This document shows, in pieces, positions 7,693 through 15,830 of a stretch of 31,609 bases of DNA. The stretch is from CAZOHN01 sp964579325 (lineage in GTDB: Bacteria > Pseudomonadota > Alphaproteobacteria > Rhodobacterales > Rhodobacteraceae), in assembly GCA_964579325.1 (NCBI GenBank), contig CAZOHN010000018.1, positions 1 through 31,609 on the forward strand, given 5' to 3'. A program made the translations under genes and the position numbers. The notes under the pieces are model-generated. The model made no database searches and was not told the origin of the DNA. It saw only the letters and a program-made list of their open reading frames with translations. Within the stretch, counting starts at the first letter, position 1. Each line of letters starts with the position of its first letter.

Positions 7693-8148
7693 TCAGGACC
7701 CTGACTGGTCGTCGGGATCGACGTAGACGCCCTGCTCCTTGAGGGCATCGATCACTTCCTTTGGCATGTAGGTTTCGTCGTGACGCGCCAGGATTTCACT
7801 GGCCTCGAAGACGCCATCCACATAGCGACCGGTGCCGACCATGCCCTGCCCCTCGCCGAAAAGGTCGGGAAGTACACCTGTATAGGCGACGGCGACAGAT
7901 GCGCCCCCGTCGGTGACACTGAAAGTGATCGTCTCACCCTGGCCCCGAACCAGCGTTCCTTCCTCGACCAGTCCGCCGATGCGAAAGGTCTCGTTCGGCC
8001 CCGGCGGCTCCGCGATGATCTGGCTCGGGGCACGGAAGAAATTGATCCCGTCGCGCATTGCATAGCCGATGAGCGCCGTCGCGACGACGAGCGCCACAGC
8101 GGTTACGGCGATGACCTGGATACGGCGCTGCTTCTTGAGGTTCTTCAT
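7693..8148 (-). CDS. ccmE: Haem chaperone CcmE
   Basis: The 151-residue protein has a short basic N-terminus, one membrane anchor (about residues 9-30) and a periplasmic OB-fold domain. The LARHDETYMPKEV motif contains H123, which binds haem covalently, and Y127, which helps ligate it. CcmE carries haem from the CcmABCD export step to CcmF. The start overlaps the argC stop by ATGA, so it is coupled to argC. Downstream, ccmF is about 1.3 kb away because the lysis pair lies between. The length and motif are normal for the family. Confidence 0.95.
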   Translation of the reverse strand: MKNLKKQRRIQVIAVTAVALVVATALIGYAMRDGINFFRAPSQIIAEPPGPNETFRIGGLVEEGTLVRGQGETITFSVTDGGASVAVAYTGVLPDLFGEGQGMVGTGRYVDGVFEASEILARHDETYMPKEVIDALKEQGVYVDPDDQSGS

Positions 8149-9173
8149 GGGAACACCGGTGCTAGCATGAGGCCCTCGGTCTCGGGCAGACCAAGCATCA
8201 GGTTGGCGTTCTGGATCGCCTGCCCCGAGGAGCCCTTGGTAAGGTTGTCGAGTGTCGCAACCACAACGGCGCGGCCCGGAACCCGGTCGCCAATCACACC
8301 GATATGGCAGAAGTTCGACCCGCGGATGTGACGGATCGACGGGAGCTCGCCGAAGGGAAGCACCTGCAGGAAAACTTCATCAGCATAAGTGGTTGCAAGC
8401 GTTTCATGAACCACTCTGGGGTCGCCGTCGACATAGACGGTGGCGAGGACGCCTCGGTTGGCAGGGATCAGGTGCGGTGTGAACTGTACCCGCACCTGTC
8501 GACCCGCGACCTTCGAGAACTCCTGGTCAAATTCGCCGAGATGCCGGTGTGTACCGCCGGCCGAATAGGCATGCGCCCCCTCCGAAAGCTCGGCGTGCAG
8601 CAGGTTCTCCTTTAGCGAGCGCCCCGCCCCCGAGACGCCGGCCTTCAGGTCGATCACGATCCGGTCTAGGTCGATCACTTCGGCCTCGATCAGTGGCCGC
8701 ACGGCGTACTGCCCCGCGGCCGCATTGCAGCCGGTGCCCGCCACCAACCTGGCATCGGCGATCTCTGCACGATAGAACTCGGTCAGTCCGTAGACCGCCT
8801 CCTCCTGCAGGTCGGGCGCGGCGTGGGGCTTGCCATACCACTTCTCGTAGTCGGACGGGTTGCGCAGACGGAAATCCGCCGACAGATCGACGATCCTGAG
8901 ATCGCGCGGCAGGCCCATCACGACCTCCTGCGTAGTCGCATGAGGAAGCGCGCAGAAGCACAAGTCGACATTGGAGAAATCGACGTCTTCAATCTTGGAA
9001 AGCCGGGGCAGCCGAAGATGCCGCAGAAACGGAAACACCTCCGCCATCTCCATCCCGGCTTTCCGCTCGCCAGTCAGTGCCTCGATGGCGAGTGTCGGAT
9101 GCGACTCGATCAGACGCACCAGTTCGGCGCCCGTATAGCCGCTTGCCCCAAGGATGGCGACGCGCTTGACCAT
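8145..9173 (-). CDS. argC: N-acetyl-gamma-glutamyl-phosphate reductase
   Basis: The 342-residue enzyme reduces N-acetylglutamyl phosphate to the semialdehyde with NADPH, the third step of arginine synthesis. The nucleotide-binding GASGYTG motif is at 9-15, the catalytic cysteine is C149, and the base histidine is in the GGTHRHLGE segment (H209/H211). The sequence around the cysteine is GTGCNAAAGQ rather than the NPGCYPT found in enteric ArgC; I believe this is a lineage feature rather than a defect, because everything else is intact. It overlaps ccmE by four bases. The gap to murI upstream is 80 bases. Confidence 0.94.
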   Translation of the reverse strand: MVKRVAILGASGYTGAELVRLIESHPTLAIEALTGERKAGMEMAEVFPFLRHLRLPRLSKIEDVDFSNVDLCFCALPHATTQEVVMGLPRDLRIVDLSADFRLRNPSDYEKWYGKPHAAPDLQEEAVYGLTEFYRAEIADARLVAGTGCNAAAGQYAVRPLIEAEVIDLDRIVIDLKAGVSGAGRSLKENLLHAELSEGAHAYSAGGTHRHLGEFDQEFSKVAGRQVRVQFTPHLIPANRGVLATVYVDGDPRVVHETLATTYADEVFLQVLPFGELPSIRHIRGSNFCHIGVIGDRVPGRAVVVATLDNLTKGSSGQAIQNANLMLGLPETEGLMLAPVFP

Positions 9174-9253
9174 GATCCGTTCCCTTCGTCACGCCCGGAG
9201 ATAAGCCCGGGGGCGCAGGAGTTCAAATGGAAACGGGGTCGCAGGCATCGCGA

Positions 9254-10090
9254 TCATGCAGAACGGCGGTCTTCGGGAAAGGCCGGTTCGAAGGGCATCG
9301 CGCGACGGAGGAACTGGGTGGCTTTCGCACCGACGTTCTTGGGGTCGCCGGTGGTAAGCAGCCGCGCCTGGGTGCCTGTGCCCAGGAACTCAGGACGCCG
9401 GGCGAGGTAGTCGGCCAGGCTCGCAGCCACGAGGCTTGCCTGTGAATACACGGCGACGCCCGCTCCGAGTGCGTCGCGAAAGACGTCTTCCATCAGCGGG
9501 TAGTGGGTGCAGCCGAGAATTGCGGCCTGGGGCTTCGGCATCCGCCGCAGAAGTGCTTCGACATGGCTTCGCACCAGAGCTTCCGCGAGGATCATGTCAC
9601 CCTGCTCGATCGCGTCAACCACGCCACCGCAGGGCTGCGCCTCCACGTCGACGCCGATGGCCCGGAACGCGAGTTCCCGCTGGAAGGCGCGCGAGGCCAC
9701 AGTGGCGGGGGTAGCAAACAGCGCCACATGCTTTATCGCGACTTCCCGTGGCGGCGAGTTGTCGCCCCATTGCCTCTCCGTCAGCGCCTCGATCAGCGGC
9801 ACGAACACGCCGAGCACGCGCTTGTCCTTGGGCACCCAGCTTTCCTGCATCCGCCTGAGCGCTGCCGCCGAAGCCGTGTTACATGCGAGCACCACAAGAT
9901 CGCAGCCCTCATCCCAGAGCCGTTCGACCCCCATGCAGGTCAGCCTGTAGATGTCGTCGGCGTCGCGAACGCCATAGGGCGCATGGGCATTGTCACCATA
10001 ATAGACGAAAGGAAGCTCCGGCAGGCGTTTCGCGACCGCATCGTAGACGGTCAAGCCGCCCAACCCCGAATCGAATACGCCCACCGCCAT
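9254..10090 (-). CDS. murI: Glutamate racemase
   Basis: The 278-residue cytoplasmic enzyme interconverts L- and D-glutamate for peptidoglycan synthesis. The two catalytic cysteines are in LACNTASA (C70) and LGCTHYPL (C194), and the N-terminal FDSGLGGLTV and YYGDNAHAPYG segments are canonical. It lies 80 bases upstream of argC and 39 bases downstream of an acyltransferase gene in the same direction, so it is probably part of one transcript. CTCTCCTT on the plus strand just upstream of the start reads AAGGAGAG on the coding strand and is a good ribosome binding site. Confidence 0.96.
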   Translation of the reverse strand: MAVGVFDSGLGGLTVYDAVAKRLPELPFVYYGDNAHAPYGVRDADDIYRLTCMGVERLWDEGCDLVVLACNTASAAALRRMQESWVPKDKRVLGVFVPLIEALTERQWGDNSPPREVAIKHVALFATPATVASRAFQRELAFRAIGVDVEAQPCGGVVDAIEQGDMILAEALVRSHVEALLRRMPKPQAAILGCTHYPLMEDVFRDALGAGVAVYSQASLVAASLADYLARRPEFLGTGTQARLLTTGDPKNVGAKATQFLRRAMPFEPAFPEDRRSA

Positions 10091-10129
10091 TACGCTCTCC
10101 TTCCGCGGGCTCCAGCCCGCGCAGGGCCA

Positions 10130-11005
10130 TCAGGCGCGGTACTTGGCCTCGAACTCGTAGCCGTAGTCGTAGGACTTCAGCGGCTGCGGGCTCAACTCAT
10201 ACGTGGCGCGGCGGAGAAAATCCATCATGCCCTTGGGATCCGTGCGAAGCTCGGTCAGCCGCGCCGGATTGACCGGTTCACCGATCACGACGCGGACAGG
10301 CTCGTCGATCCGGGAGCGGAACTCCTTGATCAGAAGGGCAAGACGCAGCGTCTGGTGCAGGTGCGAGGCGACCTGGAACAGGCGCGAGTTGTGGCCTTCG
10401 AAGAAGATTGGCACGACGGTCGCATTCGATTTCGCGACCATTCGGGCGGTGAAGTTGCGCCAGCCCGGGTCCATCGGCTGGCCGAAGGGACGAGCTGCCG
10501 TCGAGACCGTGCCGCCCGGAAAGATACCGATCGCGCCTCCTCTGGCGAGGTAGTCGAGCGCCACCCTCCTGGTCTCGAGGTTCGAGGCAACCGCCTCCTT
10601 GGTCTCCTCGAACGACACCGGCAGGATGATTCGATTCAGTTCCTCGGCCTTGCGGAAAATGCGATGTGCCAGAATCCGGAAATCGCCGCGCACCTGGGAC
10701 AGAATGTGTCCCATCATCAGCCCGTCGAGGATGCCGTAGGGGTGGTTTGCGATGAGGATCAGTGGCCCGTTGGCGGGAATACTGCCAAGGTTGCCGCCGC
10801 TCAGATCAAGCGTGAGGCCGTAGCGTTCGACCATCACCTCCCAGAAATCGCGGCCGCACGCCACTTCGCGCTCGTATCCGTTCGCCCGCCGGATCAGGCC
10901 GAGTCGGCCCGTGGCATTCTCGAGGACCCGGATGACGGCGCGGCCACCCTTGGTAACCGCCGAGGAAGCGTAGCTTATTTCCCGAGCGACCTGTCTCTTG
11001 TCCAT
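10130..11005 (-). CDS. Lysophospholipid acyltransferase family protein (PlsC-like)
   Basis: The 291-residue protein has the acyltransferase block I motif NHPYGILDG (N87, H88, D94) and a block III-like motif IFPGGTV (162-165), where Gly replaces the usual Glu of FPEG. PlsC-type enzymes transfer an acyl chain from acyl-ACP or acyl-CoA to a lysolipid at the inner face of the membrane. The closest group I can name is the hemolysin-like/lyso-ornithine lipid acyltransferase branch, but the acceptor cannot be decided from sequence. The frame is open to 11182, but that extension overlaps the end of the oxidoreductase gene, so I chose the ATG at 11005. The ribosome binding site there is weak. Confidence 0.83.
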   Translation of the reverse strand: MDKRQVAREISYASSAVTKGGRAVIRVLENATGRLGLIRRANGYEREVACGRDFWEVMVERYGLTLDLSGGNLGSIPANGPLILIANHPYGILDGLMMGHILSQVRGDFRILAHRIFRKAEELNRIILPVSFEETKEAVASNLETRRVALDYLARGGAIGIFPGGTVSTAARPFGQPMDPGWRNFTARMVAKSNATVVPIFFEGHNSRLFQVASHLHQTLRLALLIKEFRSRIDEPVRVVIGEPVNPARLTELRTDPKGMMDFLRRATYELSPQPLKSYDYGYEFEAKYRA

Positions 11006-11096
11006 CGCGCGCCCATGTTCGGAGCCCAGTCTCGAATACCTCTGAAGCGGGAGAATCGCCAGAGTGTGTGACAAATACTTGAAGGCGCGCGACCGT

Positions 11097-14000
11097 TCAC
11101 TCCGCGGCCTCGCGCAACGGGGTCGCACCCGACCGAATGGCCGCCAGCAATGCCTCGCGCTGTGTGGCCGCTGCCTCGGCATTCCTGGCTTTCACCGGAC
11201 CAAAGCCTCGCACCTGCAACGGCTGATCAGCCAACGCGATGATCGCATCTCGGGTCTCCGGGCCGAGGAGCGGCAGGACCTCGGCGATATCGGACTCGTA
11301 CTGGCGGATCAGCAGTCGCTCCATTCGCCGTTCCGCAGAATAACCAAACGGATCGAGGGGGGTGCCTCGCAGGACCTTCATGGCCGAAAGAAGCGGGAAG
11401 AATCCGCTAATCCACGGCCCGAAAGCCTGCTTTCGAGGGCGGCCGTCGCTTCCCTCCCGTGACAGGAGCGGCGGGGCGAGATGGTAGGTAATGCGCAGAT
11501 CGCCGTCGAACTCCGTCCGGGCCTTGGTGGCGGTATTTCGCAAGAGACGCGCGACCTCGTATTCATCCTTGTAGGAAAGGAGCTTGTGGTAGCCGAGCGC
11601 TACCGCCTCGCGCAACCTGACATCCTCAATGCGATCGACGAACCGGCGGTAGCGCCGCGCGAGACGCCGCGACTGGTATGCGGCGAGGTGGCGTTCTCGG
11701 TAGGCAATGCGCTCTTCGAGCGTCGCCGGCTTCTGCGCAACGCCGGACACCAGAACGCGTGCGGCGGCGGCGGGGTCATGTGCGGCCCAGCGGCCGAGAT
11801 CGAAGGCACGCCGGTTGGCCTCGACCCCTGCCCCGTTCATCTCGATGGCCCCCTGTATGGCCTCAAGCGAGAGTGGCACCCAGCCCTTCTGCCAAGCTGC
11901 CCCAAAGACAGCCATGTTGGCAAATATCGTGTCACCCAGCACCGCCCGCGCCAGATCCGAGGCGTCAAAGGCGACGAGCCGGTCACGCAGCCGGGCCTCC
12001 AGTTGCAGTTGCAATTGCTCGCCCGGGATGCGGAACTCGGTGTCGCGGGTGAATTCGCCCGTGACGATCTCATGTGTGTTGACCACCGCAGCCGCCCGAC
12101 CCGGCCGCATGAGGCCCAGTGTCTTGGCCCCCGCGGTCACCACGAGGTCACCGCCGATAACCACGTCGGCCTCACCCACCGCGACGCGGATCGCGCTGAT
12201 GTCTTCGGGGCGGTTGGCCAGGCGGCAGTGAATGTGGACCGCGCCGCCCTTCTGGGCGAGGCCGGCCATTTCCATCAGCCCCGCTCCCTTGCCGTCAATC
12301 TGCGCCGCCTGCGCCATGATCGCGCCAACGGTGACAACGCCGGTGCCGCCCACCCCGGTGACCACGACGTTCCAGGTGCCCTCGATCTCTTGCAGCGCAG
12401 GCAATGGCAGATCAGGAAGACTGACCGTCGCTGTCGCAGCCTTCTTCGATTTCGCTCCCTCGACCGTCACGAACGAGGGGCAGAACCCCTTGAGGCAGGA
12501 GAAATCCTTGTTGCATGATGACTGGTCGATGGCGCGCTTGCGGCCGAGTTCGGTCTCGACCGGAACAAGGCTCACGCAGTTCGACTGCACCCCGCAGTCA
12601 CCACAGCCCTCGCAGACGTCGGTGTTGATGAACACGCGCCGGTCGGGGTCGGGAAACTGCCCGCGCTTGCGGCGGCGGCGTTTCTCGGCCGCGCAGGTCT
12701 GAACATAAAGTATGACCGACACGCCCTTGATCTCGCGGAATTTCTTCTGCACGAGATCAAGCTCGCCCCGTTCGTGACGCTCGATCGCCGAGGGGAAGTC
12801 GCTCCAATCAGGCTCTTCCTTCTGGTCGTAGATGACGGCGAGGCGCTTGACGCCCATCGCCAGCACCTCTCGGGCGATCCGGTCGGCACTCAAACCGCCC
12901 TCGTTCTTCTGGCCGCCGGTCATGGCGACGGCATCGTTGAACAGGATCTTGTAGGTGATGTTCACGTCTGCGGCGAGCGCTGCACGGATCGCCTGGATGC
13001 CGGAATGGTTGTAGGTGCCATCGCCGAGGTTCTGGAACACGTGCCCCGTCTTCGAGAATGGCGCCTCGCCGATCCAGTTGGCACCCTCGCCGCCCATGTG
13101 TGTGAAGCCAACGGTCTCGCGGTCCATCCACTGCACCATGTAGTGGCAGCCGATCCCGGCATAGGCACGACTGCCCTCGGGCACCTTCGTCGAAGTGTTG
13201 TGCGGGCAACCCGAGCAGAAGTATGGAAGCCGGGCCGCGAGGTCCCGGGCATTGTCGGCCTTGCGGGTCTCGGCAAGCCGTTGCAGCGCGGCCTTCAGGT
13301 AGTCGGGGTTGCGGCCTTCCTCCAGCAGGATGCCGCCGATCTTCTCGGCGATGAACACCGGATCGAGCGCAAAGCGCGTCGGGAAGAGCTCTTCGCGGTG
13401 CACCCCTCCCGCGCCGCCCTTGTACCAGCCCCAGACACGGCGGCCCCGGCGGTCGTCGAAGATGGCCTCCTTGATCTGCACCTCGATCAGCTTGCGCTTC
13501 TCCTCGACCGCGACGATCAGATCGAGCCCCTCCGCCCAGTCACGGAACGAGGTCATGTCGAGCGGGAAGGTCTGCGCGACCTTGTAGGTGGTGATCCCAA
13601 GCCGCTCGGCTTCGGCCTCGTCGATGCCGAGAAGAGACAGCGCGTGGACGAGGTCGAGCCAGTTTTTCCCCGCTGCCACGAACCCGATCTTCGCCCCGGT
13701 CCGGCCCCAGACACGCCGGTCCATACGGTTCGCGCGGCTGAAGGCCTCGGCTGCGAAGCGCTTGTGGTCGATCATGCGCGCTTCCTGCGCCACAGGCGTG
13801 TCGATCAGACGGATGCTCAGCCCGCCGGGAGGCATGGGGAACTCCGGACGGACAAACGTCATCCGGTCGGGCCGGCCATCTACCACCGCAGTGGCTTCGA
13901 CCGTATCCTTCATGGTCTTGAGGCCGACCCAGACACCGGCAAAGCGGCTGAGCGCATAGCCGTAAAGCCCCAGATCGAGGATCTCCTGAACACCAGCCGG

Positions 14001-14516
14001 GCTCAGCACAGGCATGTAGGCATCTACCATTGCCCAGTCGGATTGGTGCAGCGTGGTGGACGACTCGCCAGTGTGGTCGTCGCCCATCGCCATCAGGACG
14101 CCGCCGTTCGGAGAGGTGCCCGCCATATTGGCGTGGCGCATCACGTCGCCCGAACGATCCACACCGGGGCCCTTGCCATACCAAAGCGCAAATACGCCGT
14201 CGAAGCGCCCTTCCCCGCGAAGTTCTGCCTGTTGCGTTCCCCAGCATGCCGTGGCGGCAAGGTCTTCGTTCAGGCCCTCCTGAAAGCGGATGTCAGCGGC
14301 CTCGAGGTGCTTGCGAGCCCGGTTCATCTGCTGGTCAACAGCACCCAGCGGAGAGCCACGATAGCCGGTGACGAAGCCCGCCGTGTTCAGCCCCGCCGCC
14401 CGGTCTCGGGACCGCTGCATCAGCATGAGTCGAACCAGAGCCTGCGTTCCGTTCAACAGAACAGGGCTCTTGTTCAGGTCAAACCGGTCCTCCAGCAAAA
14501 CGTCCTGCCGGGTCAT
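11097..14516 (-). CDS. Indolepyruvate:ferredoxin oxidoreductase, fused alpha/gamma form
   Basis: This 1139-residue protein fuses the 2-oxoacid:ferredoxin oxidoreductase domains into one chain. It decarboxylates aryl pyruvates oxidatively to aryl-acetyl-CoA. The N-terminal 400 residues hold the pyrimidine-binding domain (GYRGSPLG near residue 50). The thiamine-diphosphate domain follows, with FCSGCPHN near 435 and GIGCHYM near 455. A [4Fe-4S] region at about 630-680 has CEGCGDCG, then CNKDFSCLKGFC. The gamma domain begins near 712 with GVGGTGV. In enteric and archaeal systems iorA and iorB are separate genes; the single-chain form is common in alpha- and betaproteobacteria. It is divergent from a LysR gene across a 159-base gap with inverted repeats, so it could be a target of that regulator. 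A PaaG-like enzyme sits 7 kb away in the same block, but no complete aryl-acetate pathway is present. Confidence 0.93.
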   Translation of the reverse strand: MTRQDVLLEDRFDLNKSPVLLNGTQALVRLMLMQRSRDRAAGLNTAGFVTGYRGSPLGAVDQQMNRARKHLEAADIRFQEGLNEDLAATACWGTQQAELRGEGRFDGVFALWYGKGPGVDRSGDVMRHANMAGTSPNGGVLMAMGDDHTGESSTTLHQSDWAMVDAYMPVLSPAGVQEILDLGLYGYALSRFAGVWVGLKTMKDTVEATAVVDGRPDRMTFVRPEFPMPPGGLSIRLIDTPVAQEARMIDHKRFAAEAFSRANRMDRRVWGRTGAKIGFVAAGKNWLDLVHALSLLGIDEAEAERLGITTYKVAQTFPLDMTSFRDWAEGLDLIVAVEEKRKLIEVQIKEAIFDDRRGRRVWGWYKGGAGGVHREELFPTRFALDPVFIAEKIGGILLEEGRNPDYLKAALQRLAETRKADNARDLAARLPYFCSGCPHNTSTKVPEGSRAYAGIGCHYMVQWMDRETVGFTHMGGEGANWIGEAPFSKTGHVFQNLGDGTYNHSGIQAIRAALAADVNITYKILFNDAVAMTGGQKNEGGLSADRIAREVLAMGVKRLAVIYDQKEEPDWSDFPSAIERHERGELDLVQKKFREIKGVSVILYVQTCAAEKRRRRKRGQFPDPDRRVFINTDVCEGCGDCGVQSNCVSLVPVETELGRKRAIDQSSCNKDFSCLKGFCPSFVTVEGAKSKKAATATVSLPDLPLPALQEIEGTWNVVVTGVGGTGVVTVGAIMAQAAQIDGKGAGLMEMAGLAQKGGAVHIHCRLANRPEDISAIRVAVGEADVVIGGDLVVTAGAKTLGLMRPGRAAAVVNTHEIVTGEFTRDTEFRIPGEQLQLQLEARLRDRLVAFDASDLARAVLGDTIFANMAVFGAAWQKGWVPLSLEAIQGAIEMNGAGVEANRRAFDLGRWAAHDPAAAARVLVSGVAQKPATLEERIAYRERHLAAYQSRRLARRYRRFVDRIEDVRLREAVALGYHKLLSYKDEYEVARLLRNTATKARTEFDGDLRITYHLAPPLLSREGSDGRPRKQAFGPWISGFFPLLSAMKVLRGTPLDPFGYSAERRMERLLIRQYESDIAEVLPLLGPETRDAIIALADQPLQVRGFGPVKARNAEAAATQREALLAAIRSGATPLREAAE

Positions 14517-14552
14517 CGCGCGCCTCCCGAGCCTCGTGACACCTTAGCAGCA

Positions 14553-14611
14553 TTATAGGTCAATTAAGCTGACCTACAAAGCCGTTTTTCACCAAGTCTT
14601 TGTTTGCAAAC
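14553..14611. promoter_or_regulatory. Divergent control region with two palindromes
   Basis: The gap 14517-14675 separates the oxidoreductase gene from the LysR gene. It is AT-rich compared with its surroundings. TAGGTCA (14556-14562) and TGACCTA (14570-14576) form a perfect 7-base inverted repeat with a 7-base spacer, the size expected for a LysR-type or dimeric repressor operator. A second perfect palindrome, GTTTGCAAAC, lies at 14602-14611; its TTTGCAAA core is the half-site I recall for ScfR/PccR-type short-chain acyl-CoA regulators. The sites are visible in the sequence; the proteins that bind them are inference. Confidence 0.5.
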
Positions 14612-14675
14612 GCAGCATGCGGCAGCGTAGGGTTGCGCGCTGTTAGCGGGCTACAATTTGAATGGTATTGCGCGG

Positions 14676-15581
14676 ATGGACTGGGACAAGCTACGAATAT
14701 TTCACGCGGTCGCCGATGCCGGCAGCCTCACTCATGCGGGCGAGCAGTTGCACCTCAGCCAGTCGGCCGTTAGCCGACAGATCCGCGCTCTTGAAGAAAG
14801 CCTGAGCACCACCCTGTTTCACCGCCACGCGAGGGGCCTGATTCTCACTGAGCAGGGCGAACTTCTGCACGATGCGACCTCGGCGATGTCAAAGCGGCTG
14901 GAGACGGCTTCCGCGCGCATCCGCGACAGCGAGGAGGAAGTGTTCGGCGAGTTGCGCGTCACCACCACGACCGGCTTTGGATCTCTCTGGCTCGCGCCGC
15001 GCCTCCCGGCGCTCTATGCGAAGTATCCCGATCTCAAGATCGACCTCATCCTCGATGAACGGGTCCTTGACCTTCCGATGCGCGAAGCCGACGTGGCGAT
15101 CCGCATGAAGGAGCCGAGCCAGGCCGACCTTATCCGCAGGCGCATGATGGGCGTGAACATGCGCCTCTATGCCAGCCCCGACTACCTCGCCCAACGAGGA
15201 ACGCCGGAAACGCTGGAGAACCTCTCCCAGCACCGGCTGATCTGCCAGAACGTGACATCGGCGCAGGTGTCGGCAGGCGCCACGCTGGTCCGAGAGTTGC
15301 TGAGCTTCGACATCCCGTCGACTCTCACCGTCAACAACTATTTCGGCGTCCTTCAGGCCGTGATCGCCGGTCTCGGGATCGGTGTGCTGCCCGACTATGT
15401 GATCGAGGATTTCCCGGCCATCGTGCGCGTGTTGCCAAACGTGGAATCGGGCGAGATCCCCGTGTTCCTCGCCTATCCGGAGGAACTCCGCTCGTCCAAG
15501 CGCGTTTCCGCGTTTCGTGACTTCGTGACGGAAGAAATCTTTGCACGCAGACAGCGTCAGCGTGAAACGCACTCAACCTAA
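14676..15581 (+). CDS. LysR-family transcriptional regulator, LsrB/VtlR-like
   Basis: The 301-residue protein has an N-terminal winged helix-turn-helix (about residues 1-65: THAGEQLHLSQSAVSRQIRALE) and a periplasmic-binding-protein-like effector domain. The N-terminus MDWDKLRIFHAVADAGS and the C-terminal YPEELRSSKRVSAFRDFV segment closely resemble, from memory, LsrB of Sinorhizobium and VtlR of Brucella, which control AbcR small RNAs, membrane lipids and stress responses. A TTG six codons upstream (14658) is also possible, but the ATG at 14676 gives the family's usual N-terminus. It diverges from the fused oxidoreductase gene. A candidate small RNA lies just downstream, as AbcR genes lie beside lsrB/vtlR in Rhizobiales. 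The LysR call is firm; the subgroup is inference. Confidence 0.9.
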   Translation: MDWDKLRIFHAVADAGSLTHAGEQLHLSQSAVSRQIRALEESLSTTLFHRHARGLILTEQGELLHDATSAMSKRLETASARIRDSEEEVFGELRVTTTTGFGSLWLAPRLPALYAKYPDLKIDLILDERVLDLPMREADVAIRMKEPSQADLIRRRMMGVNMRLYASPDYLAQRGTPETLENLSQHRLICQNVTSAQVSAGATLVRELLSFDIPSTLTVNNYFGVLQAVIAGLGIGVLPDYVIEDFPAIVRVLPNVESGEIPVFLAYPEELRSSKRVSAFRDFVTEEIFARRQRQRETHST

Positions 15582-15671
15582 AGGTGCGTCTTGCGTGCAA
15601 CGCATGGCCGCCATGCGCATCCCGCAGCCAGTTTTTCCTTGAAGGACAGCAGTGCTGCCCATAATTGAGGC

Positions 15672-15752
15672 ATAAGGTCGATGGCGGGTTCGCTCGTCCG
15701 GCCTTTACCTCCCTGTTGGACTTTGGCCGAGCTTAGTCTCGGCCTTTTTTTT
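15672..15752 (+). ncRNA. Candidate small RNA or purL leader with an exposed CCUCCC loop
   Basis: A promoter-like TTGAAG (15639-15644) and CATAAT (15660-15665), 15 bases apart, predict a start near 15672. From there to the strong terminator at 15725-15752 the RNA would be about 80 nt with three hairpins. Hairpin 1 is CGA-TG-GCG / CGC-TCG (15679-15696). Hairpin 2 is GTCC / GGAC (15696-15699 with 15718-15721), and its 18-base loop contains ACCTCCCTG, which is complementary to Shine-Dalgarno sequences. Hairpin 3 is the terminator. An exposed CUCCC loop is a feature of AbcR-type and other anti-SD small RNAs in alphaproteobacteria. The same structure could instead be an attenuator leader of purL, whose ATG is 78 bases further on. 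Expression is not shown. Confidence 0.5.
15725..15752 (+). terminator. Strong rho-independent terminator between the LysR gene and purL
   Basis: GGCCGAG (15725-15731) and CTCGGCC (15738-15744) form a 7-bp stem with a 6-base loop, followed by eight T residues (15745-15752). This is the most canonical terminator in the window. It lies 143 bases after the LysR stop and 78 bases before the purL start. Confidence 0.92.
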
Positions 15753-15830
15753 GTTCCGCTGGCAGTCTGGCAGCCCTTCCGCCCCGCGCGCCCCTGCCGT
15801 ATCACGGCGCCCAATCCGAAGGGGGCACCG

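Noticed and set aside
8725..8730. The unusual GCNAAAG around the ArgC cysteine, considered as an inactivating change
   Set aside because: The cysteine, the histidines and the nucleotide motif are all intact, and I believe relatives share the variant, so it is more likely lineage-specific than a defect.
9503..11071. A 522-codon plus-strand frame across murI and the acyltransferase gene
   Set aside because: It spans two well-supported genes on the other strand and the gap between them, and has no domain.
11006..11182. A 59-residue N-terminal extension of the acyltransferase
   Set aside because: It overlaps the end of the oxidoreductase gene, is arginine-rich and unlike the family N-terminus.
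12774..14558. A 594-codon open frame opposite the oxidoreductase gene
   Set aside because: It is a shadow of the fused oxidoreductase, with no ribosome binding site and a composition typical of antisense frames.
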